Source: Thermohalobaculum sp039028795
GTDB taxonomy: Bacteria > Pseudomonadota > Alphaproteobacteria > Rhodobacterales > Rhodobacteraceae
DNA length: 64,000 nt
Direction of reading: 5' to 3'
Assembly: GCA_039028795.1 (NCBI GenBank)
Contig: JBCCHJ010000022.1
Coordinates: 11,681 to 75,680, forward strand
The translations under genes and the position numbers were made by a program. The notes beneath the pieces were generated by a model that was not told where the DNA came from, did not search any database, and worked only from the letters and a program-made list of their open reading frames with translations. Each line of letters opens with the position of its first letter. The stretch's first letter is position 1. Positions 17,585-26,050 of the stretch are shown here, piece after piece.

Positions 17585-18781
17585 TTACGTGACCTGACGA
17601 AGCCGCGAGGCCAGATTTAAGTCTTCAGCCAAATGTTGGCTCGCTAAAACCTGGGATGTGATCTCGGAAATCGACGTCGCACCTACCTGGGCCATGGTTA
17701 TGCTCTGCTCGTCGGCCAAAATTCGCGCCAGACTAACGCTGCCCTGTGACCCTTCCGCCCCAAGCGCATACATCCAAGGCCGTCCGAGCATTACGAAATC
17801 CGCACCCAGTGCCAGGGCTTTGACGATGTCCTCACCGCTTTCGATGCCGCTATCCAAGAGCAGCGGCATATCAGGTCCGGTAGCTTCCCGGATCGCTGGC
17901 AGCACATCGATTGCGGGCATCACGCTGTCCAATTGCCGGCCGCCATGGTTCGATACCCAGATCGCATCGGCTCCCAAGGACTGGATGCGTCGCGCATCCT
18001 TGGGCGATAGGACACCTTTGATGATCAGCTGCCCTGGCCACCGGTCGCGCAGCTTGGCCAAAAACTCCCAGGTCGCACCAGCCCGGGGCTCATCGCGCTT
18101 GAAGCCGCCATCTTCCGGATCAAAATTCCCGGGGCGGGGCAGACCGTGTTTCGTAACGCATTGCAGCATCGCCAGTGACCACGCGGGATGCAGAGCAAAA
18201 TCCAAAGCCTGTTTGGCGCCAATCTTGAACGGAACCTGAAAGCCGTTCCGCAGGTCCCGCACGCGCCGCGATATATGCGGGGTATCAACTGTAAGGACCA
18301 ACGTCGTGCATTCTGCCGCCTTGGCCCTGTCGGCCATGGCAAAGCCCGCGTCTTGGGATTGTCCGACATAAAGCTGGAACCAGGTTTCGGGCATCCATTC
18401 GAACACCTGTTCCAGGACGGTCGATGCCGCCGTCGAGACGCAAAAGGGAATGTTTGCCGCACCGGCCAGCCCCGTTAGAATGTCATCAGCGGATGGATGG
18501 GTCAGATTGCACATCCCCATCGGCGCGATACCAAAGGGCAGCGAATAGGCTTTTCCCAGGAATTCTGTGCCCAGGTCCCGAACGGCGACATCGCGCAAAA
18601 CCCGAGGCTGTAGCTTGACCGCATCGAATGCTGCGCGGTTCGATGCCAACGCGACCTCTGATCCGACGCCACCTTCCAAAAAGTCGAACACCAGCCGCGG
18701 CAGACGGCGTCGGGCAAAACGCTTGGCATCCGCTGTCGAAAAGATGCGGCGGCTGGACGGGCCAAGAGCCGGGGCGATCAA
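17585..18781 (-). CDS. FMN-dependent alpha-hydroxyacid dehydrogenase (LldD-like)
   Basis: A 398-residue TIM-barrel flavoenzyme. It has FGIAPMGMCNLTHP, WFQLYVGQ, LVLTVDTPHISRRVRD, LIIKGVLSPKDARR, WVSNHGGRQLD (catalytic His and Arg) and LLLDSGIESGEDIVKALALGADFVMLGRPW. Family members (L-lactate, mandelate, glycolate oxidising) pass electrons from FMN to the respiratory chain or oxygen. The apparent start is TTG (18781) with GGAAGGA eight bases upstream. It forms a two-gene operon with the NAD-linked hydroxyacid dehydrogenase and is divergent from the lyase and Ldh2 genes, so these enzymes probably handle one hydroxyacid. Confidence 0.88.
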   Translation of the reverse strand: MIAPALGPSSRRIFSTADAKRFARRRLPRLVFDFLEGGVGSEVALASNRAAFDAVKLQPRVLRDVAVRDLGTEFLGKAYSLPFGIAPMGMCNLTHPSADDILTGLAGAANIPFCVSTAASTVLEQVFEWMPETWFQLYVGQSQDAGFAMADRAKAAECTTLVLTVDTPHISRRVRDLRNGFQVPFKIGAKQALDFALHPAWSLAMLQCVTKHGLPRPGNFDPEDGGFKRDEPRAGATWEFLAKLRDRWPGQLIIKGVLSPKDARRIQSLGADAIWVSNHGGRQLDSVMPAIDVLPAIREATGPDMPLLLDSGIESGEDIVKALALGADFVMLGRPWMYALGAEGSQGSVSLARILADEQSITMAQVGATSISEITSQVLASQHLAEDLNLASRLRQVT

Positions 18782-18952
18782 AACGCAGATCCTTCCAAAT
18801 TTAGTAAAACTCTAGAGATCTGAACCTCCGACTGGAATCCGCTGATTCGGTTGATCTTTGCCTGTTACCCGGCGAGATTGGAATTCCGGGCACAACCGCG
18901 TTTCTATCCCGGGCGACCAGAACAAGAAAGTCCAGGGGCTGATATCTATTCG

Positions 18953-19240
18953 ATGAAAACCCATGTCCTTTTGCACCCAGGCGACAGTGTCGTAACTGCC
19001 TTGGCAGAGCTCTCTACCGGAACAACTCTGCGCATCGATCTGGCGACGGGGCCGGTTGACATCACGCTCCGCGAAGCAGTGCCGTATGCTCACAAGATCG
19101 CCGTGCGGGCAATGGCACCCGGAGATCCGGTTACGAAGTATGGCGAGGTCATCGGCATCGCCAGCATGGCCATCGCACCCGGCGATTGGGTGCATGTGCA
19201 GAACGTCGAGTCTGCACGGGCACGCGGGGATGTGGTGTGA
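18953..19240 (+). CDS. UxaA/SuyA-like lyase small subunit (SAF domain)
   Basis: This 95-residue protein is equivalent to the N-terminal SAF domain of altronate and galactarate dehydratases, with VLLHPGDSVVTAL at the start and GEVIGIASMAIAPGDWVHVQNVE at the end. In two-subunit members such as sulfolactate sulfo-lyase SuyAB or separate UxaA forms, the small subunit pairs with the large catalytic one. I chose the ATG at 18953 because the fold begins there; the frame is open further up. GTGA coupling with the next gene implies a 1:1 complex. Substrate undetermined. Confidence 0.85.
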   Translation: MKTHVLLHPGDSVVTALAELSTGTTLRIDLATGPVDITLREAVPYAHKIAVRAMAPGDPVTKYGEVIGIASMAIAPGDWVHVQNVESARARGDVV

Positions 19241-20391
19241 GCGGGTTCCTGGGCTACCACCGCCCCGACGGCAGGGTCGGTGTGCGCAACACCGTCGCGA
19301 TCCTTTCTGCGATGGACAACACCAATCCCTCTGCCGAACGGATCGGCGCCATGGTCCGCGGCACCACGGTGCTGACGACGCCCTTTGGGCGCGGCCAGAT
19401 CGGTGCGGATATGGAGGTGACCCGCCGCACCCTGGCGGGTATCGCGGCGCATCCGAATGTTGCGGCGGCCATCGTTCTGAGTTTGTCGTTGGAGACCGCC
19501 GAACCAATTGCCGGGCGGATCCGTGCAACCGGCAAACCGGTTCACGTATTGGGGCTTCAAGAATCCGGCTCTGCCCTGGACCTGACTCTGGAAGGCGCCA
19601 AGACCGCCGCTCAGATGGTCATCGATGCATCGGCCCAGACGCGTGCCCCGGCCCCGTTCAGTGCGCTTTCAGTTGGGGTTGAATGCGGCGGATCAGACGC
19701 GACCTCAGGTCTTGCTTCGAACCCCGCGGTTGGGCGGTTTTCCGACAGGCTGGTCGATGAAGGTGGAACCATCATCCTTTCAGAACCCGCCGAGTTCATG
19801 GGCGCAGAGCATCTTTTGGCAGCCCGCGCGGTAGACCCGAAGGACGGCGAGCGCATCGTCGAGATGGTCAAATGGTTCGAGGATGAAGCATTGCGCAACG
19901 GTGTTGATATGCGCGGCACCAATCCAACCAAGGACAACATCGCGGGCGGTCTGACGACATTGGAAGAAAAATCCCTTGGTGCGATTGCCAAAGGCGGCAC
20001 ACGCCCGGTGGTCGAGGTCATCGACTATAGCGAGCCATCGACCAAGCCGGGCCTTGTCGTGATGAACACGCCGTCGGCGGCCTGCGAATCCATGACAGGT
20101 TTGGCGGCAGGCGGCTCGCAGATCATCATCTTTTCCACCGGACGCGGCAATGCAATCGGTGCACCTGTGGCACCGACGATCAAGGTCACCGGTAACCCTC
20201 ATACGGCGGGCGGAATGGGGGAAAACATCGACGTGGATGTCAGTGCGATCTTGACCGATGGCGAAGACCTAAGTGCCGCCGGGGATCGCGTTTGGGACAA
20301 GGTGATCGCGGTGGCAGATGGTGTACTGACGTCTTGCGAGGTGCTGGGTGAAGAACAGCTTGCCGTCAGCAGATTTGGACCTTCCGTGTAA
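19237..20391 (+). CDS. UxaA/SuyB-like lyase large subunit
   Basis: The 384-residue catalytic subunit of the UxaA family: GYHRPDGRVGVRNTVAIL at the N-terminus, PFGRGQIGAD, VGVECGGSDATSGLASNPAVG (metal/active-site Cys region), DNIAGGLTTLEEKSLG and GNPHTAGGMGENIDVDVS. The family dehydrates sugar acids or eliminates sulfite from (2R)-sulfolactate. It starts at GTG 19237, overlapping the small-subunit stop, and ends overlapping the Ldh2 start (TAATG). The neighbours are two hydroxyacid dehydrogenases and an Ldh2/ComC-type enzyme rather than uronate genes, which makes a small hydroxyacid or sulfolactate a better guess than altronate. Confidence 0.85.
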   Translation: MSGFLGYHRPDGRVGVRNTVAILSAMDNTNPSAERIGAMVRGTTVLTTPFGRGQIGADMEVTRRTLAGIAAHPNVAAAIVLSLSLETAEPIAGRIRATGKPVHVLGLQESGSALDLTLEGAKTAAQMVIDASAQTRAPAPFSALSVGVECGGSDATSGLASNPAVGRFSDRLVDEGGTIILSEPAEFMGAEHLLAARAVDPKDGERIVEMVKWFEDEALRNGVDMRGTNPTKDNIAGGLTTLEEKSLGAIAKGGTRPVVEVIDYSEPSTKPGLVVMNTPSAACESMTGLAAGGSQIIIFSTGRGNAIGAPVAPTIKVTGNPHTAGGMGENIDVDVSAILTDGEDLSAAGDRVWDKVIAVADGVLTSCEVLGEEQLAVSRFGPSV

Positions 20392-21392
20392 TGACTGACG
20401 TTGCGGTTTCCTTAGCTGATCTGCAGGATCTGATCACACGCATCCTAATGGCGCACAACACGGCGCCAGGGAATGCGGCGACGGTGGCGCAAGCCCTTAC
20501 GCTGGCGGAAGCGGACGGTCAGAAAGGGCACGGAGCATCCCGTGTTCCGTCTTATGCTGGGCAATCGAAAAGCGGGAAAGTTGACGGCCATGCCACACCG
20601 ATCGAGCATCGGCTGGGCGATGCGGCGGCCATCATCGATGCCCGGGACGGCTTCGCCTATCCGGCATTGGAATTGGCCAAAAAATCATTAATCGACAGCT
20701 TGGCAAACAGCCCGATTGCTGCGGTCTCTATCCGGAACTCGCACCATTCCGGCGTAATCGCGCATCATGTGGAACCCTTGGCCGCACACGGGTTCATCGC
20801 AATCTCCCTGGGCAACGGCCCCCATGCGATCGCACCATGGGGCGGCAACCGTGGTCTTTTTGGAACCAATCCCATTGGCTTCGGCGCGCCTAGGGAAGAT
20901 GCCCCTCCGCTGATCATCGATATGAGCCTGTCGAAAGTCGCCAGGGGTAAGGTCAACTTGGCGGCACAACAGGGTCAGCCTATCCCAGCAGGATGGGCAT
21001 TCGGACCAGACGGTGCGCCGACCACAGATCCTAAGCAGGCGCTGGCGGGAACCATGGCCCCGATGGGCGATGCCAAGGGTGCGCAGCTTGTTCTTATGGT
21101 CGAGATTTTGGCCGCGGCCCTGTCGGCCTCGTGCTTCGGTTTCGAATCCAGCTCGTACTTCGAAGCCGAAGGCGCCCCGCCCAGGAATGGTCAACTGTTG
21201 ATTGGGATCGACCCTAGCCCGTTTTCATCGGGTCAATTCGGCCCGCGCCTGGAAGCCCTGTTGCAGGCGATCGAGGAGCAACCCGGCGCCCGTCTACCCG
21301 GCCAGCGCGCTCTGGCCAGCCGGGCTAAGGCCCAGGCCGACGGCGTTACCCTGCCCGCGGCCCTGCACAGCCAGTTGATGGATCTAGCCTAA
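20391..21392 (+). CDS. Ldh2/malate-type NAD(P)-dependent dehydrogenase
   Basis: The 333-residue protein belongs to the LDH2/MDH2 (ComC/YiaK/AllD) family, with a fold unrelated to classical lactate dehydrogenase. Diagnostic segments are GASRVPSYAGQ, VSIRNSHHSGVIAHHVEPLA (catalytic His region) and GTNPIGFGAPRED followed by DMSLSKVARGK. Members oxidise (R)-sulfolactate, malate, ureidoglycolate and others. It overlaps the large lyase subunit by one base, so the three plus-strand genes form one operon. Together with the two minus-strand dehydrogenases it could interconvert enantiomers of a hydroxyacid before elimination. Confidence 0.88.
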   Translation: MTDVAVSLADLQDLITRILMAHNTAPGNAATVAQALTLAEADGQKGHGASRVPSYAGQSKSGKVDGHATPIEHRLGDAAAIIDARDGFAYPALELAKKSLIDSLANSPIAAVSIRNSHHSGVIAHHVEPLAAHGFIAISLGNGPHAIAPWGGNRGLFGTNPIGFGAPREDAPPLIIDMSLSKVARGKVNLAAQQGQPIPAGWAFGPDGAPTTDPKQALAGTMAPMGDAKGAQLVLMVEILAAALSASCFGFESSSYFEAEGAPPRNGQLLIGIDPSPFSSGQFGPRLEALLQAIEEQPGARLPGQRALASRAKAQADGVTLPAALHSQLMDLA

Positions 21393-21429
21393 ACCCGCGA
21401 GGGGCACATAGATCACATCCAAAACCTGC

Positions 21430-21445
21430 TGTGACAATCGTCACC
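21430..21445. promoter_or_regulatory. CRP/FNR-like half-conserved dyad
   Basis: TGTGA-CAATCG-TCACC matches nine of ten fixed positions of the TGTGA-N6-TCACA consensus. It lies 79 bases upstream of the acidic repeat protein gene. No well-placed -10 element is seen at class II distance, and sites with one mismatch are expected about twice by chance in 64 kb, so this is weak. Confidence 0.3.
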
Positions 21446-21493
21446 GCCGACTGTTCGTATGTCACAGACCGGTATCGGGCGAATCGCTAAACT

Positions 21494-21523
21494 GTCCTCA
21501 GAAGCAATAAGAGGATTGAGGAC
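21494..21523 (+). promoter_or_regulatory. hairpin abutting the start codon of the acidic repeat gene
   Basis: GTCCTCA (21494-21500) pairs perfectly with TGAGGAC (21517-21523), immediately before the ATG at 21524. The only good ribosome-binding sequence (AAGAGGA, 21509-21515) lies in the 16-base loop. The structure could present or hide the ribosome site, so it may regulate translation. Confidence 0.45.
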
Positions 21524-21967
21524 ATGAAAAAGTACATGATTGGCTTTGTGAACGATACGATCAACGCCCAGAACATGGATGACATGTTGATCGATGCCGA
21601 TACGATTAACGCCAATAGGATGGTCGACATCATCATCGACGCGGAAACCATTACGGCGGACAGATATGACGATCTGGTCAAGTTCAGCGACACCGGCAAC
21701 GACACGCTGGAACGGAGCAGCGGAGACGACGAGATCCACTATAAAGATGAACTGACCATTCTGATCCAGGACGGCAAAGAAACACTTTACCTGACCGACG
21801 GTGGCAGCAGCAACGACACCATCAATGCAGATGGGGCGAATGATGAATTGCTTGAGCTCCGTGGTTTCGGCGAAACGCCGCCGCTGGACTTGACCTATGA
21901 ATTCGAGGAACTGGGTGATTATGGCGACACACCTATCGACGCCATGACATACATCCTGGAAACCTGA
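21524..21967 (+). CDS. acidic protein with three 15-residue repeats, unknown function
   Basis: I do not recognise this 147-residue protein. Residues 11-55 are three tandem 15-residue repeats (DTINAQNMDDMLIDA, DTINANRMVDIIIDA, ETITADRYDDLVKFS), also visible as a 45-base period in the DNA (21554, 21599, 21644). The rest repeats similar short units (GNDTLERSSGDDEI, SNDTINADGANDELLEL), which faintly resemble RTX-type Asp-rich turns. Asp and Glu are very abundant, basic residues few, and there is no signal peptide. A regular solenoid or calcium-binding coil is possible. It stands alone, with its own leader hairpin upstream and a terminator downstream. Confidence 0.7.
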   Translation: MKKYMIGFVNDTINAQNMDDMLIDADTINANRMVDIIIDAETITADRYDDLVKFSDTGNDTLERSSGDDEIHYKDELTILIQDGKETLYLTDGGSSNDTINADGANDELLELRGFGETPPLDLTYEFEELGDYGDTPIDAMTYILET

Positions 21968-21976
21968 TCCTGGCCC

Positions 21977-21999
21977 GGCGGCGCGTTCAGCGCGCCGCC
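21977..21999 (+). terminator. GC-rich hairpin after the acidic repeat gene
   Basis: GGCGGCGCG (21977-21985) pairs with CGCGCCGCC (21991-21999) over a TTCAG loop, ten bases after the stop codon. Only TT follows, so it is an imperfect intrinsic terminator, but stem strength and position fit transcript ending before thrS. Confidence 0.6.
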
Positions 22000-22112
22000 T
22001 TAGCGGCACAAAGGCCGCACTAAGACATCGTTATTCCACGTTTCCTTGACAGCAGCCCTCGGCTGGGGCCATGTGCCCGCCGACTGCAACCCTGCGAAAA
22101 GGAAACAAGACG

Positions 22113-24047
22113 ATGTCTGCCCATATCAAAATCACCCTGCCTGACGGAGCCGTGCGCGAATACGCCAACGGCACGACAGGCGGTGATGTGGCGGCGGATA
22201 TCTCTAAGTCCTTGGCCAAGGCCGCCTTTGCCTGCAAAATCGACGGGCGTCTGGCCGATTTGTCCGAAACGTTAGAGCAGGACGTGGCGCTGGCCATCGT
22301 GACCGCGAAGGACACGGAACCTGCGCTGGAACTGATCCGCCACGACTGCGCCCACATCATGGCGCGCGCTGTGCAGGAGATCTGGCCCGACGTGAACGTC
22401 ACCATCGGCCCGGTGATCGAACATGGCTGGTACTATGACTTCGACCGGGACGAGCCGTTCACCGAAGACGATCTGGTTGTCATCGAAAAGAAGATGCGGG
22501 ACATTATCGCATTGCGTGACCCCGTGCGGTCCGAGGTTTGGGACCGTGACCGGGCGATCCAGTTCTACAAGGACAATAACGAGCCCTACAAAGTCGAACT
22601 GATCGAGTCGATTCCTGGGAACGAGCCGATCCGCATGTACTGGCACGGTCACTGGCAAGACCTCTGCCGCGGCCCGCATCTGGCGCATACCGGACAGGTG
22701 CCTGCAGATGCATTCAAGCTGATGTCGGTTGCCGGCGCCTATTGGCGCGGTGACAGCAAGAACAAGATGCTGCAGCGGATCTATGGGATTGCGTTCAAGA
22801 ACCGCGATGACCTGAAGGCCCATCTGCACATGCTGGAGGAGGCCGCGAAACGCGACCATCGCCGCATTGGTAAGGATATGGGCCTCTATCACTTCGAAGA
22901 GGTCGCTCCCGGCTCGGTCTTCTGGCACCCAAACGGGTGGAAGCTGTTCCAGACGCTGATCGGGTACATGCGCAAGCGCCAGGATGCCGTCGGCTATGTC
23001 GAGGTGAACTCCCCCGACATCATGGACAAGGCGCTTTGGGAAACCTCGGGCCATTGGCAGAACTATCGCGAGAATATGTTCCTGGCCGAGACCCAGGATG
23101 ACCGGGAATACGCGCTGAAGCCGATGAACTGTCCGGGCCACATGCTGATCTATGGTCAGGGCGTTAAAAGCTATCGCGATCTGCCGTTGAAGATTGCCGA
23201 ATTCGGCAAGGTGCACCGGTACGAGCCATCGGGCGCACTGCACGGGATTCTGCGCGTGCGCAGCTTCACGCAGGACGACGCGCATATCTATTGCACACCC
23301 AAGCAGTTGACCGACGAATGCCTGAAAGTCAACGCGCTGGTGCTGTCGATCTACAGCGACTTCGGCTTTGATGACGTGCGGATCAAGCTGTCTACGCGGC
23401 CGGAAAACCGGATCGGGGACGACGAAAGCTGGGACAAGGCGGAAGACGCGTTGAAGACCGCGCTGGACACCGCCGGTCACGACTACACGATCTTTGAAGG
23501 CGAAGGCGCATTCTATGGGCCAAAGCTTGAATATGTCCTGCGCGATGCGATCGGGCGTGACTGGCAATGCGGCACCCTGCAGGTGGACTTTAACCTTCCG
23601 GAACGGTTCGGCACTACCTATGTTACCCAGTCAGGCGAACGGGAATACCCAGTGATGTTGCACCGCGCGCTGTTCGGGTCGCTGGAACGCTTCACCGGCA
23701 TCCTGATCGAGCATTATGCCGGCCGCTTCCCTTTATGGCTGGCGCCGGAACAGGCCGTGATCGCGACGATTGTGTCCGATGCCGATGAGTACGCGGCAGA
23801 GGTGGCGGCGAAGATGGAGGCGGCGGGCCTGCGGGTGAAAACCGACACCCGGAATGAAAAGATCAACTACAAGGTTCGCGAACACTCGGATGCCCATGTT
23901 CCGGCGATCCTGGGGGTTGGTCGGCAAGAGGTCGAAGCTGGAACGGTCAGTGTCCGGCGGTTGGGCGAAAAGGGCTCGAAAGTTGTGTCTGTCGATGAGG
24001 CAATTGCCGCGTTGGTGGAGGAAGCGATGCCGCCGGATCTGCGGTGA
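22113..24047 (+). CDS. thrS: threonyl-tRNA synthetase
   Basis: This 644-residue class II synthetase charges tRNA-Thr. Order of domains: TGS (residues 1-60, ITLPDGAVREYANG), editing domain with HDCAHIMARAVQ, the catalytic core with MNCPGHMLIYGQ (zinc Cys), YEPSGALHGILRVRSFTQDDAHIYC (motif 2, zinc His) and HRALFGSLERFTGILIEHYAGRFPLWLAPEQ (motif 3), then the anticodon-binding domain. The length is normal. The start at 22113 has AAAAGGAAAC upstream and gives the standard N-terminus; the frame extends 14 codons further without support. A TTGACA at 22046-22051 could be a -35 element. Confidence 0.97.
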   Translation: MSAHIKITLPDGAVREYANGTTGGDVAADISKSLAKAAFACKIDGRLADLSETLEQDVALAIVTAKDTEPALELIRHDCAHIMARAVQEIWPDVNVTIGPVIEHGWYYDFDRDEPFTEDDLVVIEKKMRDIIALRDPVRSEVWDRDRAIQFYKDNNEPYKVELIESIPGNEPIRMYWHGHWQDLCRGPHLAHTGQVPADAFKLMSVAGAYWRGDSKNKMLQRIYGIAFKNRDDLKAHLHMLEEAAKRDHRRIGKDMGLYHFEEVAPGSVFWHPNGWKLFQTLIGYMRKRQDAVGYVEVNSPDIMDKALWETSGHWQNYRENMFLAETQDDREYALKPMNCPGHMLIYGQGVKSYRDLPLKIAEFGKVHRYEPSGALHGILRVRSFTQDDAHIYCTPKQLTDECLKVNALVLSIYSDFGFDDVRIKLSTRPENRIGDDESWDKAEDALKTALDTAGHDYTIFEGEGAFYGPKLEYVLRDAIGRDWQCGTLQVDFNLPERFGTTYVTQSGEREYPVMLHRALFGSLERFTGILIEHYAGRFPLWLAPEQAVIATIVSDADEYAAEVAAKMEAAGLRVKTDTRNEKINYKVREHSDAHVPAILGVGRQEVEAGTVSVRRLGEKGSKVVSVDEAIAALVEEAMPPDLR

Positions 24048-24050
24048 ATA

Positions 24051-24074
24051 GCAGCGGGCCTACAGGTCCGCTGC
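24051..24074. terminator. bidirectional hairpin after thrS
   Basis: GCAGCGGGCC (24051-24060) pairs with GGTCCGCTGC (24065-24074) through ten pairs including one G-T, with a TACA loop. It lies between the convergent thrS and thioesterase genes. There is no U-run, so termination strength is uncertain. Confidence 0.55.
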
Positions 24075-24083
24075 GTTCTATGC

Positions 24084-24581
24084 CTAGCGCCGGATCCCTA
24101 TCTTGGCGCCGACTTGGTCTGGCCACGGCAGGCCAGCATGCGCCTCTTTCAGTGCCATAATTGTGGGTAGAACGTCGTCGGGGTAATTGGCGGAGCGTCG
24201 GGCCTGAAGGTCAACATTCATTGATAGGGATTCGTATGTCGCGGCGACGGTTCCCTTGTCCAGGTTGTTCATCAAAACGAACATATGCATTCGTTTGTGA
24301 TCGGCATCCAGGATCTGTACGTCACAGTTGAAACGCTGACCCTCGAACATCTCGTCCAGATAGTGGATCTGGCTCACCAGGGCCATCGGTCCCATCCGGT
24401 GCGATTTCACCAACGCAGCCCCGATGCCGATATTGTCGAAAGCCTCGTCCAGCGATGTGTCGATCGCCAGGATGTAATAGGCCACGTTCATGTGCCCGTT
24501 ATAGTCGATCCAATCCGGCTGCACCGATCGGGTCGCGGTTCGGATCGGCTTGGCCTCGAACGAGGTTTTCATCACGCTCAT
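24084..24581 (-). CDS. hotdog-fold acyl-CoA thioesterase
   Basis: A 165-residue hotdog protein with the motif QPDWIDYNGHMNVAYYILAIDTSLDEAF, in which Asp and the NGHMN segment form the 4-hydroxybenzoyl-CoA thioesterase-like active site. It most resembles the thioesterases of carnitine or betaine catabolism (betainyl-CoA thioesterase type), but no carnitine genes are present here. The ATG at 24581 has AAGGAG six bases upstream; the frame up to 24701 overlaps the divergent FAD oxidase gene. It should hydrolyse a short acyl-CoA in the cytoplasm. Confidence 0.82.
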   Translation of the reverse strand: MSVMKTSFEAKPIRTATRSVQPDWIDYNGHMNVAYYILAIDTSLDEAFDNIGIGAALVKSHRMGPMALVSQIHYLDEMFEGQRFNCDVQILDADHKRMHMFVLMNNLDKGTVAATYESLSMNVDLQARRSANYPDDVLPTIMALKEAHAGLPWPDQVGAKIGIRR

Positions 24582-24664
24582 GGTCGTCTCCTTGTTGCGG
24601 ATCACCCTAATCACGCTATCTTGGCGCGCCAAGCGGACGTCCAGCCGCATCTTCGGAGAGAACA

Positions 24665-26041
24665 ATGAGTATCGAAACTGCCATCGAAGCCCTTGCTCCA
24701 CATTTTGGCGACCGTCTGTCCCGCGCGGCGGCCATTTTGGAGCAGCACGGCAAGGACGAGGCCTGGCATGCCCCCAATCCTCCGGATGCAGTTATCTGGC
24801 CGCATACGACCGAAGAGGTCAGCCTGGTCGCGAAGACCTGTAATGATCATGGCTGCCCGATCGTTGCATGGGGCGCTGGTACGTCATTGGAAGGACACGT
24901 AATCCCGGTTCAGGGCGGCATCACACTAGACTTTGGCGAGATGAACAAGGTTCTTGCGGTTCATGACGAAGACATGGACTGTGTCGTGCAACCCGGCATA
25001 ACCCGGAAGCGGTTGAACGAGGAACTGCGCGACACCGGGTTATTTTTTCCCATCGACCCTGGCGCCGATGCATCGATTGGCGGGATGACGGGGACACGGG
25101 CCTCCGGGACCTGTGCGGTCAGATATGGTACCATGCGCGAGGCAGTGCTGGCGCTGCAGGTTGTGCTGGCCGACGGACGGGTCATCCGGACGGGAACCCG
25201 GGCAAAGAAGTCTTCGGCAGGATACGATCTGACGAAGCTTTTCGTCGGGTCCGAAGGAACGCTGGGCATCATCACCGAGATCACACTGCGTCTGCACGGC
25301 CAGCCCGAAGTTATCACGGCGGCAACCTGCAACTTTCCATCGACCGAAGATGCGGTGAACACCGTGATCCAGACAATCCAGATGGGCATCCCGATTGCGC
25401 GGATGGAATTCCTGGATGAGCTTTCGATCCAGGGTTTCAACAAATACGCCGATTACGACATGGCCGAAAAGCCGACGCTGTTCATGGAGTTTCACGGCAC
25501 CGAGGCCACGGTCGCCGAACAGGTTGAATTGGTCAGCGAATTGGCTAAGGACGCCGGGGCTGACGGGTTCGAGTGGGCGACCAAGGCCGAAGACCGGAAC
25601 CGCCTATGGAACGCCCGGCACAACATCTACTATGCCTCGCTGGCCCTGCGCCCAGGCGCTGGCGGCTACACCACTGATGCCTGCGTTCCGATCAGCCGTC
25701 TGGCCGAGTGCATTGCGGAAACGCAAGCGGATTGCTCAACCAGTCCGATCCCTGCGCCCATCGTCGGTCATGTCGGCGATGGTAATTTCCACGTAGCGTT
25801 CCTGATCGACACCGAGGACAAGAGCGAGGTTGCCGAAGTGCAGCGTCTTGCCGACCGGTTGACGGAACGAACCCTCGCGATGGGCGGCACCATTTCCGGC
25901 GAGCACGGCGTAGGTTTCGGAAAGAAGAAATTCATGAGCCGCGAACACGGCGACGATGCCTGGCAATTGATGGGTGACATCAAAAAGACGTTCGATCCCA
26001 CCGGCATTCTGAATCCGGGCAAGATGCTTCCAGGGAACTGA
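24665..26041 (+). CDS. FAD-linked oxidase (D-lactate dehydrogenase / GlcD-like)
   Basis: The 458-residue flavoprotein has an FAD-binding PCMH domain (PIVAWGAGTSLEGHVIPVQGG, GGMTGTRASGTCAVRYGTM) and the FAD-oxidase C-terminal domain (GHVGDGNFHVAFLID with metal-binding His, GEHGVGFGKKKFM). The family oxidises D-lactate, glycolate or D-2-hydroxyglutarate and passes electrons to cytochrome c or quinone. GGAGAG precedes the ATG. No GlcE or GlcF subunits follow, so a single-subunit D-lactate dehydrogenase (cytochrome type) is most likely. GlcG and malate synthase G lie 1 kb downstream on the other strand, so glycolate is a reasonable alternative. Confidence 0.88.
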   Translation: MSIETAIEALAPHFGDRLSRAAAILEQHGKDEAWHAPNPPDAVIWPHTTEEVSLVAKTCNDHGCPIVAWGAGTSLEGHVIPVQGGITLDFGEMNKVLAVHDEDMDCVVQPGITRKRLNEELRDTGLFFPIDPGADASIGGMTGTRASGTCAVRYGTMREAVLALQVVLADGRVIRTGTRAKKSSAGYDLTKLFVGSEGTLGIITEITLRLHGQPEVITAATCNFPSTEDAVNTVIQTIQMGIPIARMEFLDELSIQGFNKYADYDMAEKPTLFMEFHGTEATVAEQVELVSELAKDAGADGFEWATKAEDRNRLWNARHNIYYASLALRPGAGGYTTDACVPISRLAECIAETQADCSTSPIPAPIVGHVGDGNFHVAFLIDTEDKSEVAEVQRLADRLTERTLAMGGTISGEHGVGFGKKKFMSREHGDDAWQLMGDIKKTFDPTGILNPGKMLPGN

Positions 26042-26050
26042 GAAGTTTAT

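Noticed and set aside
22272..23567. 431-codon open frame antisense to thrS
   Set aside because: It is a shadow of the highly biased thrS codons; the thrS frame has every conserved motif and this frame has no ribosome site or family features.
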